From: an uncultured Lachnospiraceae bacterium
GTDB lineage: Bacteria; Bacillota; Clostridia; Lachnospirales; Lachnospiraceae
Length of the DNA stretch: 29,680 nt
Reading direction: 5' to 3'
Assembly: GCA_910578605.1 (NCBI GenBank)
Contig: CAJTQG010000037.1
Coordinates: 1 to 29,680, forward strand
Part shown: one piece after another, positions 22,934 through 29,680 of the stretch
Numbering within the stretch: the first letter of the stretch is position 1
How the letters are laid out: every line of letters begins with the position of its first letter
Translations under genes and position numbers: made by a program
The notes under the pieces: model-generated
What the model was told of the DNA's origin: nothing
What the model saw: only the letters and a program-made list of their open reading frames with translations
The model's database searches: none

Positions 22934-24307
22934 CTATTTTTGTTTGGCAAAAAAATCATCAATATTTTTTTTCACATCCTCATCTGAAAGAGTTTTTAAA
23001 AGATATTTTTCTGGTTTTAAAGCCATAACCTTGCGGACACTCTCTACATCTCCTTTTCCGGTGAGGAAGATAACTGGAATATCGGCGGTGTCCTTTTCAG
23101 AGCGAATCATCTCTAGTGTCTGCCGTCCATCACATACCGGCATTTCATAGTCAAGCAGAATCAAATCCGGTCTGTTTACGGTTAAGCTTTTGATGGCTGA
23201 TAAACTAGAGCTGGCTTCTAACATTTCATAATCCCCTTCTAATAGTTTTGTGATTCTGCAGCGCATAAAATCTGAATCATCTACTATAAGAATTTTTTTC
23301 TTTGATGCTTCAGGAGTACAATTGGCATTTTGATTCACTGTACCGGCGTCTCTATCTAGATATTGTTTGATTGTATTCATAGCATTTTTGGCATCTAAGG
23401 AAGCTCCTATTTTTCCTCTTATGGAATCAGAGGTGGAGGCACAAAATGCAAAATATCCTACGCCAGTATCAAACAACAGGCTGCATGGGGGATGGGAGCG
23501 CTCAAACATATCTAACAGCTGCTCGTGAGTCAGTAAGCTTTCCTTCTCAACATCACATAAATCTATAGATGGAAATCTTTCTCTGATTTGCTCTAGAAAC
23601 TGTCTGGATATGTACCTGGTCACATTGATTACCATATCATCCACTTTTTGATATTGAACCTTTAAAATTTTGCTGATGATCTGTAACAATAATTGCTCTT
23701 CATAAACAAGGGTAACTTCCCATTTTTCTTTGTTTTGTCCGAGATAGATTAGACGGCAGCAAACTATTTTTCCAAAATCTTCTCCGGAATACTGTTCACT
23801 GATTAGCTTTGCATTCAGATGAAATATCTCATCAATAAGCTGGATAATACTCTGCTCCAATGCATCCTTCTCTTTTTCGTGGGGAATATCTACCCATTTG
23901 CTGATTGTCTTGCCGGATATAGCTTGATCCTCTGTCTGTGTATGTGCTACAACCCAGCCAATGCACACACCTAAAAAATGACGTACGGATTCTATAGAAT
24001 ACTCTGCTTCAGCCATTTCTTCTTCCAATGCCGGAAGTGTTTTATAGCGAAAGTTGTCATGAAGTCGTTTATGTATTTCATATTCTGTGTAGTTTATAGA
24101 ACGCATATATTCTTCTTCATGTTCAAAATGCTCTACAGTATGATTTTTTAGGTATTTAACTCCTTCCTGACATGCCCATTCGCTTTTGGCTTTATTAGTT
24201 TTACTGATTTTCAGCAGCTTATCCATGGTAGAAAAAAGCAACTTATGCTCCTTGTCAATAAAATCCACACCAATTTTGTAATCATCTTTCCAAATGATGT
24301 TCTCCAT
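22934..24307 (-). CDS. Hemerythrin, CheX-like and response-regulator receiver fusion
   Basis: A 457-residue cytoplasmic protein. The bacteriohemerythrin domain (1-135) retains all seven expected diiron ligands: H21, H60, E64, H79, H83, H122 and D127. Such domains bind O2 or sense it. The middle (about 150-320) is weakly like CheX-type phosphatase/chemotaxis domains (KWEVTLVYEEQLLLQIISKIL, then CSLLFDTGVGYFAF). The C-terminal receiver (337-455) has DD (343-344), the phosphoacceptor D386 in ILLDYEMP, T416 and K438. There is no DNA-binding or GGDEF output, so it probably acts by protein contact, perhaps in chemotaxis or phosphate flow. The start has GGGAGGG before it. The gene is flanked by a TAGACA/TATAAT promoter and a terminator and is monocistronic. 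Confidence 0.87.
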   Translation of the reverse strand: MENIIWKDDYKIGVDFIDKEHKLLFSTMDKLLKISKTNKAKSEWACQEGVKYLKNHTVEHFEHEEEYMRSINYTEYEIHKRLHDNFRYKTLPALEEEMAEAEYSIESVRHFLGVCIGWVVAHTQTEDQAISGKTISKWVDIPHEKEKDALEQSIIQLIDEIFHLNAKLISEQYSGEDFGKIVCCRLIYLGQNKEKWEVTLVYEEQLLLQIISKILKVQYQKVDDMVINVTRYISRQFLEQIRERFPSIDLCDVEKESLLTHEQLLDMFERSHPPCSLLFDTGVGYFAFCASTSDSIRGKIGASLDAKNAMNTIKQYLDRDAGTVNQNANCTPEASKKKILIVDDSDFMRCRITKLLEGDYEMLEASSSLSAIKSLTVNRPDLILLDYEMPVCDGRQTLEMIRSEKDTADIPVIFLTGKGDVESVRKVMALKPEKYLLKTLSDEDVKKNIDDFFAKQK

Positions 24308-24648
24308 GTTATCCCTCCCTGATGTAAGTAATATTTTCTTACCAGTAATACAAAAATAATGGACGAAATGAAATCGTTATTCCATTAAAATATTATAGCA
24401 TTTTTTGACATTTTGTCTACAATATTACAAAAAAGAAAAAGCACTATAATACATTTTAAGATTTAATAACTGATAAATGCATTGAGATTAGAGATATAAT
24501 AACTGAATAAATATATTGGGAATAATGTAAATAATGAAAAAGATAAATAAAAATAAAAAAGTTTAAAAAAATTCATATTTTATTCATAAGAGAGAAAGGA
24601 AAGAAAAAGGAATAGGAGAGAAAGGATTTTATTTTTTGTTAAGAAATA
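24308..24648. other. AT-rich divergent intergenic region
   Basis: No gene is seen. It holds the minus-strand promoter of the hemerythrin gene and a very A-rich stretch (24420-24645) with no clear element. Confidence 0.6.
24392..24419 (-). promoter_or_regulatory. Promoter of the hemerythrin-receiver gene
   Basis: On the minus strand TAGACA (24419-24414) and TATAAT (24397-24392) have a 16-bp spacer. It lies about 85 bp upstream of the start codon. Confidence 0.75.
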
Positions 24649-24677
24649 TTGACTTTTTTGTTGACATAAGCTATAAT
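24649..24677 (+). promoter_or_regulatory. Promoter of the LamG-like surface protein gene
   Basis: TTGACT (24649-24654) and TATAAT (24672-24677) have a 17-bp spacer. The transcript would begin near 24684, giving a leader of about 98 nt that contains the stem TTTAGGCA/TGCCTGAA. Confidence 0.8.
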
Positions 24678-24781
24678 TTTAAAGAATATACTCAATAGGA
24701 AATGGACATAAATTTAGGCAGTTAAGCAAGTATATGATAGGGTTTATGCCTGAAGGAAATGTAAAAAGTAGGAGGAAGATT

Positions 24782-25639
24782 ATGAACAAAAAATTAAAGC
24801 TTATGTTGTGTACATTAGTACTGACCATACTATGTGCAACCCCTGTATTTGCTGCCAAGGAGCCGATTGTTAAGATAAATGCAGATCAGGAAGTGGATTT
24901 AAGTGCATGTAATGCATCTAATGAGATGACAATATATGCAAAGGTAAAGGTAAATGAGACAAATGCTCAAAAGGGAGAGGAATTAATCAACACATATTTA
25001 TTTTCCCTTTCTAAGGGTGATGATTTTCCTGTTTTTTATGCGTTTATAGCGGCAGAGAATGCCCTGTATGTGAGCAACGATTTGCGTACGGAGATTCAGA
25101 CAAGGAGCAATGCAGTTCCCATTGGTGAGGAATTTGATTTGATTGTTACACTTACCAATGAATTTTGGGGTATCTATGTAAATGGTGAGTTGATTGCAAG
25201 CTTTGATGGAAGTGATAATATCGGTGGAAGCATTGGGGGTGCCTACAATGTAATTAACGGCGTTAAAGATGGAACAACTAATTTCGCTGCTGTAGATAAA
25301 AGTTTATGGAAGAATTTTGCTGTTGGAAGACCTCCTAAATGTTTGGATTGGGATTTGGCAAAGGATGCAGATATGGAAATGATAGATTTTCAGGTATATG
25401 ATTCTGCATTGACAGTGGCAGAGGTAGACAGCTTGCACAACAATGGAGTTGTGGCAGAAGCAAAGGAAATCAATAAAGGTGAGTCTACTACACAAAATCT
25501 GATTTCTGATATAGATACAACAGATAACGGAAATGTTGGAAAGACTGTTGGTATGATTATTGGCATTATTGTAGGTGTTGTAGTTGTAGTAATTGCCATT
25601 GTTATTGTGGCATCTATCTCAGCAAAGAAGAAAAAATAA
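24782..25639 (+). CDS. Secreted, C-terminally membrane-anchored LamG-like protein
   Basis: A 285-residue protein. The signal peptide MNKKLKLMLCTLVLTILCAT ends near VFA-AK (about residue 24). Residues about 30-225 form a concanavalin-like beta sandwich of LamG type: INADQEVDLSACNASNEMTIYAKVKV, FDLIVTLTNEFWGIYVNGELIASFDG, KNFAVGRPPKC and the closing DFQVYDSALTVAEVDSLHNNG, the common C-terminal LamG strand. A Ser/Thr/Asn-rich stalk follows, then one membrane helix (VGMIIGIIVGVVVVVIAIVIV) and AKKKK. It would sit on the outer face of the membrane, possibly binding a glycan. An upstream ATG at 24734 is in frame, but AGGAGG lies six bases before the ATG at 24782, and only this start gives a signal peptide. 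Confidence 0.85.
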   Translation: MNKKLKLMLCTLVLTILCATPVFAAKEPIVKINADQEVDLSACNASNEMTIYAKVKVNETNAQKGEELINTYLFSLSKGDDFPVFYAFIAAENALYVSNDLRTEIQTRSNAVPIGEEFDLIVTLTNEFWGIYVNGELIASFDGSDNIGGSIGGAYNVINGVKDGTTNFAAVDKSLWKNFAVGRPPKCLDWDLAKDADMEMIDFQVYDSALTVAEVDSLHNNGVVAEAKEINKGESTTQNLISDIDTTDNGNVGKTVGMIIGIIVGVVVVVIAIVIVASISAKKKK

Positions 25640-25738
25640 TATAGAGTATAGAAATAGAGCTATAATAAGAAAACAAGAAAAATAAATAATAAAATATTTC
25701 AAAATCAGAACGAAAATTAGGAAATAAAAGATTACAAT

Positions 25739-25776
25739 AAAAAAGGAAGAACTTGCATAATAGTTCTTCCTTTTTT
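25739..25776. terminator. Bidirectional terminator
   Basis: AAAAAAGGAAGAACT (25739-25753) pairs perfectly with AGTTCTTCCTTTTTT (25762-25776) around an 8-base loop. It has T runs on both strands and lies between the convergent LamG-like and aldo/keto reductase genes. Confidence 0.92.
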
Positions 25777-25803
25777 ATTGCAAGATGTTGCTATGTTTGA
25801 TGT

Positions 25804-26778
25804 TTATCCGATTTTACGGACAAACGGATGGTAATCCAAGATAGCCTCTATTTCTTCCATGGCATCCTTTGGAATGTCGAAACCGCTGGCAGCTAAATTG
25901 TTTTCTAATTGTGATGGCTTGGTTGCGCCGGTAATCAAACTGCTGATAACAGGCTTGCGAAGAGTCCATGCTAGGGCCAGCACACTTAAGTTGGTTCCAA
26001 GCTCCTGTGCAATTTTGTCTAGTTTATCTACTTTATCCAAATTTTCATCTGTCAGTAAGCGATTAATTTGTTTGTCAGCCTGATGGGTGGCGCGGGAGCC
26101 TTGGGGAAGAGGCTGGCCTTTTTTGTATTTTCCGGTGAGCAGTCCTTGGGAGAGAGGGGAGAAGGGGACAATACCTAAACCATTTTCTTCGCATATACCC
26201 ATAATTTCATCTTCAATAAATCTATCCATCATATTATATTGGGGTTGGATAACAGACATTGGGCGAAGTCCTAACTCTTTAATCACACTCAATGCTTTTG
26301 TGAGCTGTACTGGGCTCCATTCACTGACACCATAGTATAAAATTTTACCCTGTGCGACTAAGTCACTTAAGGCCTGCATAGTCTCTTCAATGGGGGTTGT
26401 AGGGTCAAAGCGATGGCAAAAATACATATCTAGATAATCCACTTGAAGATTTTTGAGGGAGCGGTCTATCTGCTCGAAAATATGCTTTCGTGATAGCCCC
26501 CAGTCATTGGGGCCGGGTCCCATAGGGAAAAATACTTTGCTGGATACTACATAGGAGCTTCTAGGAAATTCTTTCAGTACATTTCCTAAAAATTGTTCTG
26601 CTGCACCTCCGCTGTAGGCGTCAGCACAGTCAAAAAAATTAATTCCGTTTTCATAGCCAAGACGCAAGGTGTCTTTTGCTATGTCAACGGCATTGCCTCC
26701 ATTTAAATTAGTCATCCAACTGCCAAGCGCAATTTCACTTACCTTTAAACCCCATTTTCCTACATTGCGATAGTTCAT
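25804..26778 (-). CDS. Aldo/keto reductase
   Basis: A 324-residue NAD(P)H-dependent reductase of the (beta/alpha)8 aldo/keto family, close to the Kv-beta / YghZ branch. The catalytic tetrad is visible: D50 (NFFDCADAY), Y55, K81 (SSKVFF) and H122 (YFCHRFD). The cofactor region toward the C-terminus is also typical (SLITGATKPSQLENN). It would reduce aldehydes or ketones in the cytoplasm. It is transcribed from a 19-bp-spaced promoter controlled by the divergent MerR regulator, so it is probably induced by a reactive aldehyde or similar stress. The start ATG has GGAGG a few bases upstream on the minus strand. Confidence 0.93.
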   Translation of the reverse strand: MNYRNVGKWGLKVSEIALGSWMTNLNGGNAVDIAKDTLRLGYENGINFFDCADAYSGGAAEQFLGNVLKEFPRSSYVVSSKVFFPMGPGPNDWGLSRKHIFEQIDRSLKNLQVDYLDMYFCHRFDPTTPIEETMQALSDLVAQGKILYYGVSEWSPVQLTKALSVIKELGLRPMSVIQPQYNMMDRFIEDEIMGICEENGLGIVPFSPLSQGLLTGKYKKGQPLPQGSRATHQADKQINRLLTDENLDKVDKLDKIAQELGTNLSVLALAWTLRKPVISSLITGATKPSQLENNLAASGFDIPKDAMEEIEAILDYHPFVRKIG

Positions 26779-26835
26779 GTAAATCCTCCATTCTAGGAAC
26801 GTTTTCGTTCGCTTTCATTTTTGTTTTATTTGTTC

Positions 26836-26874
26836 TTTACATTAGGATAATGCTTAGAGTATACTCTAAGTCAA
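26836..26874. promoter_or_regulatory. Overlapping divergent promoters on a MerR-type operator
   Basis: The perfect 18-bp palindrome CTTAGAGTATACTCTAAG (26853-26870) is shared by two promoters. On the minus strand TTGACT (26874-26869) and TATCCT (26849-26844) are 19 bp apart, the long spacer MerR activators correct by twisting DNA; it drives the aldo/keto reductase. On the plus strand TTTACA (26836-26841) and TATACT (26860-26865) are 18 bp apart, with the -10 inside the palindrome; it drives the merR gene. Confidence 0.85.
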
Positions 26875-26914
26875 GAGAAAAATAAAATAAATTTATGAAA
26901 AAGGAGGAGTTTGG

Positions 26915-27298
26915 TTGGAGAGCAAATTGTCCATACAGCAGGCAGCGAAAAAATTAGGTTTGACACCATACACACTGCGTTACTATGATAAGGAAGGATT
27001 AATTCCACGGCTAAATAGAGATAAGTCGGGAGCGCGAGTATACAGTGAGCAGGATGTACAATGGTTGGAATTAATTTGCTGTTTGAAAAATAGCGGAATG
27101 CCGTTAAAGGATATTCGTGAATTTATGGAGTTATGCTTGCAGGGGCAGAAAACCTGTGAGGAACGCAGGGAAATGCTACAAAAACACAGAGAAAATATTG
27201 TCTGTAAGATAAAGGAGCTAGAATGCAGCTTATGTGTGGTGGATTATAAAATTGATCATTACAGGGAAGTAGGTATTTTTCATATTGATGACAGATAA
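26915..27298 (+). CDS. MerR family transcriptional regulator
   Basis: A 127-residue regulator. The winged HTH at 5-70 is typical (LSIQQAAKKLGLTPYTLRYYDKEGLIP and the wing ARVYSEQDVQWL). It is followed by KNSGMPLKDIREFMEL and a C-terminal dimerisation coiled coil (84-115). There is no C-terminal sensor domain. Three cysteines in the tail (C87, C93, C105 region) are not in the metal-binding positions of MerR or CueR. It is divergent from the aldo/keto reductase and very likely regulates both genes through the shared operator, like the AdhR-type regulators of aldehyde stress. It uses a TTG start, well placed 8 nt after AAAGGAGG; no alternative ATG or GTG fits the conserved N-terminus. Confidence 0.9.
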   Translation: MESKLSIQQAAKKLGLTPYTLRYYDKEGLIPRLNRDKSGARVYSEQDVQWLELICCLKNSGMPLKDIREFMELCLQGQKTCEERREMLQKHRENIVCKIKELECSLCVVDYKIDHYREVGIFHIDDR

Positions 27299-27356
27299 TA
27301 AATAAAAGATAATAGATAACAGAATAATAAAAGGTAAATGAGAAAGGGTGAAGAAT

Positions 27357-27773
27357 ATGATTTCAAAAACAGAAATTATAGTGAGGTATGCGGAGACAGA
27401 CCAGATGGGGATTGCCCATCATTCTAACTATGCTGTTTGGTTTGAGGCAGCCAGAACAGATTTAATAAAAAAAATGGGAATGAGCTATTCTAAAATGGAG
27501 GAAAACGGGGTTCTTGTGCCTCTGTTGGAGTTGGAGTGTAAGTATATAGCGGCGGCTCACTATGAAGATGTGCTGACTGTGGAGGCAAAGGTGAGCAAAA
27601 TTACACCAGTAAAGGTGGAGTTTGTTTATCAAATATTCAGAAATAAGGACCATATGCTGCTTTCCACAGGAAGAACACTTCACGGTTTAGTGGACTCTAA
27701 TTTAAAACCAATTCATATGAGGCGGGACAAGCCAGAGATTTTTCAAATGCTGCAGGATGCTATGGAAGAATGA
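27357..27773 (+). CDS. Acyl-CoA thioesterase, 4HBT hotdog fold (YbgC/FadM type)
   Basis: A 138-residue hotdog-fold thioesterase. The active-site motif YAETDQMGIAHHSNYAVWFEAAR is seen at residues 11-33, with the conserved Asp15 and the following HxSNY. The rest follows the single-domain pattern (VPLLELECKYIAAAHYEDVLTVEAKV). It would cleave acyl-CoA in the cytoplasm; substrate chain length cannot be read. An in-frame GTG nine bases upstream exists, but AAAGGGTG is spaced correctly for the ATG at 27357. It follows the merR gene by 58 bp and may share its transcript. A weak hairpin (AGTAAAA 27792 / TTTTACT 27829) lies downstream. Confidence 0.88.
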   Translation: MISKTEIIVRYAETDQMGIAHHSNYAVWFEAARTDLIKKMGMSYSKMEENGVLVPLLELECKYIAAAHYEDVLTVEAKVSKITPVKVEFVYQIFRNKDHMLLSTGRTLHGLVDSNLKPIHMRRDKPEIFQMLQDAMEE

Positions 27774-27907
27774 GCAATTAAGAATAAGAATAGTAAAAGA
27801 CAAATAAAGGATAAATAAAGGATTTTACTATATCATTAAATTAAAAATGGGAATCAAAGCGTGAACCAAAGAAATATTATAAAGAATAATCATAATGATG
27901 ATATAAA

Positions 27908-27970
27908 ATATGCTCCCTCCTAAGTGACAAGTTTTTATTATTTCACTTGTCTACCTAGAAGGGAGCATAT
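27908..27970 (-). terminator. Long two-part hairpin, probable pyrG terminator
   Basis: The outer stem ATATGCTCCCT (27908-27918) pairs with AGGGAGCATAT (27960-27970), extended by CTA/TAG (27920-27922 with 27956-27958). The inner stem GACAAGT (27926-27932) pairs with ACTTGTC (27945-27951) around a 12-base loop. On the minus strand, downstream of pyrG, it continues into ATTTTATAT, a weak T tract. Its size exceeds that of an ordinary terminator. Confidence 0.6.
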
Positions 27971-28011
27971 CAATGAAACAAGACAGCCCTTGGATATATT
28001 ATGAAATATTA

Positions 28012-29619
28012 TTATTTGGTTTGATTTTCAATGGCAGCGCCTACAAAGCCTTTAAATAAAGGATGAGGACGGTTAGGTCTGGATTTGAATTCTGGGTGCG
28101 CCTGGGTGGCAACAAACCATGTGTGGGTTGGAATTTCAATCATTTCCACAATTCTGCCGTCCGGTGAGATACCAGATAATTGCATACCATGGTCGGTTAA
28201 TGCATTTCTATAATCGTTATTTACCTCATAGCGGTGACGATGCCTTTCGTGTATTGTTTCTTCGCCATAGAGAGCGTAAGCTTTGCTGGATTTGTCCAAC
28301 TGGCATGGATAGGAGCCAAGTCTCAGCGTGCCCCCAATATCCTCTATACCATCCTGGTCCGGCATTAAATGGATAACCGGATGTGTGGTGGCAGGATTTA
28401 ATTCTACACTGTGGGCGTCGGAATACCCAATGACATTGCGGGCAAATTCCACAATGGAGAGCTGCATTCCCAGACATAACCCCAAAAATGGGATATTGTT
28501 TTCTCTTGCATAGCGAATTGCCTCTATTTTACCTTCGATGCCTCTGTCCCCAAAGCCTCCTGGAATTAAGATACCGGCAACATCCCCTAATATGTTGTCC
28601 ACATTATCTAGATTGACAGTCTCTGAATCTACCCACTTGATTTTGACATTGGCACTGTGGCTTACACCTGCGTGGCGAAGCGCCTCTACCACACTGATAT
28701 AGGCATCATGCAGGGATATATACTTGCCCACCAAAGCAATGTTTACTTCTTTTGTGAGAGTTTTGCTGGCGGTAATCATATCCTCCCAGTCTGATAAATC
28801 AGGAGCAGGGCATTCCAGATTCAAACATTTGCAGGCAACCTGAGCTAAATGTTCTTTTTCCATAGCAAGAGGAGCTTCATATAAATAATCTACATCTAAG
28901 TTTTGAAGCACATGGTCGTTCGGAACGTTGCAGAACAGGGCAATCTTATCTGTCAGTCCCTTGTCTAAAGGATGCTCTGAGCGACACACAATAATATCTG
29001 GCTGTATTCCCATTCCCTGTAGTTCCTTCACGCTTGCCTGGGTAGGTTTTGTCTTCATCTCACCGGAGGATTTTAAATATGGAATCAGTGTAACATGAAT
29101 TAAAATGGCATTTTCCCTGCCCACCTCATGCTGAAATTGGCGGATGGATTCCAGGAAAGGCTGACTTTCGATGTCGCCCACTGTTCCCCCCACCTCGATT
29201 ATAGCAATCTCTGTCTGAGTGGTAGAAAAATTGCGGTAAAAACGGCTTTTAATTTCATTCGTAATGTGGGGAATTACTTGAACAGTACCTCCGCCGAAAT
29301 CTCCCCGCCGTTCTTTAGAAAGAACGGACCAGTAAACTTTGCCTGTTGTAACATTGGAATATTTATTTAAGCTTTCATCAATAAATCTCTCATAATGTCC
29401 TAAGTCCAAATCTGTCTCCGCACCATCATCTGTGACAAACACTTCCCCATGTTGAATAGGGTTCATCGTCCCGGGGTCGATATTAATGTAAGGATCAAAC
29501 TTTTGCATAGTGACAGTATATCCTCTAGATTTTAACAAGCGCCCTAAAGAAGCAGCAGTGATACCTTTGCCAAGACCAGATACAACTCCGCCTGTGACAA
29601 ATACATATTTAACTGGCAT
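28012..29619 (-). CDS. pyrG: CTP synthase (glutamine-hydrolysing)
   Basis: A 535-residue enzyme, the usual length, complete. It converts UTP to CTP with ATP and glutamine. The synthetase domain (1-270) has the N-terminal signature KYVFVTGGVVSGLGKGI (P-loop 11-20), FDPYINIDPGTMNP and HGEVFVTDDGAETDLDLGHYERF. The class I glutaminase domain (290-535) has GGFGDRG and the nucleophile Cys382 in GLCLGMQ, with His508 and Glu510 in AHPEF. The start is clear: AGGAGG lies 8 nt before the ATG on the minus strand. Only about 60 bases of upstream region are in the window, so its promoter and any pyrimidine control cannot be judged. It is likely monocistronic, ending at the hairpin near 27908-27970. Confidence 0.98.
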   Translation of the reverse strand: MPVKYVFVTGGVVSGLGKGITAASLGRLLKSRGYTVTMQKFDPYINIDPGTMNPIQHGEVFVTDDGAETDLDLGHYERFIDESLNKYSNVTTGKVYWSVLSKERRGDFGGGTVQVIPHITNEIKSRFYRNFSTTQTEIAIIEVGGTVGDIESQPFLESIRQFQHEVGRENAILIHVTLIPYLKSSGEMKTKPTQASVKELQGMGIQPDIIVCRSEHPLDKGLTDKIALFCNVPNDHVLQNLDVDYLYEAPLAMEKEHLAQVACKCLNLECPAPDLSDWEDMITASKTLTKEVNIALVGKYISLHDAYISVVEALRHAGVSHSANVKIKWVDSETVNLDNVDNILGDVAGILIPGGFGDRGIEGKIEAIRYARENNIPFLGLCLGMQLSIVEFARNVIGYSDAHSVELNPATTHPVIHLMPDQDGIEDIGGTLRLGSYPCQLDKSSKAYALYGEETIHERHRHRYEVNNDYRNALTDHGMQLSGISPDGRIVEMIEIPTHTWFVATQAHPEFKSRPNRPHPLFKGFVGAAIENQTK

Positions 29620-29680
29620 AAAATTTCCTCCTATAGTTTATATGAAAAATTCACATAGTTATTTGTCTTAGTTATTTCTC

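Overview
The window looks like a low-GC Gram-positive chromosome segment, most likely from an anaerobic gut-type clostridium (Lachnospiraceae-like). The reasons are strong AGGAGG-type ribosome binding sites, TTGACA/TATAAT promoters, families typical of Clostridia (CD3324, LytTR plus LiaF, bacterial PH-domain pairs, an Amt/P-II fusion, YbiT-type ABC-F) and AT-rich intergenic DNA. Species cannot be named from the sequence. No rRNA, tRNA, CRISPR array, insertion sequence or phage gene is visible.

Layout. Bases 1-243: 5' part of a P-loop kinase-like gene running off the left edge. 447-1350: two small membrane proteins (DUF4234, DUF2752). 1656-3754: a DUF11 repeat protein and an HD-GYP c-di-GMP phosphodiesterase. 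4029-5466: a LytTR regulator with tandem LytTR boxes in front of it, a structured intergenic region, and a LiaF-like envelope-stress membrane protein. 5617-8114: two PH-domain membrane proteins (YdbS/YdbT type), an amber-interrupted small frame, and a CD3324-family DNA-binding-like protein. 8332-8856: remnant of a C45-type acyltransferase. 9020-10894: a chemoreceptor. 11039-12673: an ABC-F ATPase. 12848-17726: a four-gene ABC-2 exporter operon with a large membrane-anchored extracytoplasmic protein. 18083-20693: a metallo-beta-lactamase-fold hydrolase and a dCache-HD-GYP receptor. 20935-22704: an ammonium transporter fused to its own P-II domain, behind a promoter-terminator leader. 22934-24307: a hemerythrin/CheX-like/receiver protein. 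24782-25639: a secreted, membrane-anchored LamG-like protein. 25804-27298: an aldo/keto reductase and a divergent MerR regulator sharing one operator. 27357-27773: a thioesterase. 28012-29619: CTP synthase.

Themes. Much of the window concerns sensing at the cell envelope: LytTR-LiaF, PH-domain proteins, an exporter, two HD-GYP enzymes that would lower c-di-GMP, a chemoreceptor, and a diiron hemerythrin joined to a receiver domain. No GGDEF cyclase is present. The signals most worth following are regulatory: a 21-bp-spaced LytTR box pair, an 18-bp bulged hairpin and 15-nt repeats between the LytTR and LiaF genes, a probable transcription attenuator in front of the Amt/P-II gene, overlapping divergent promoters on an 18-bp MerR palindrome, and a sequence motif shared by two distant intergenic regions.
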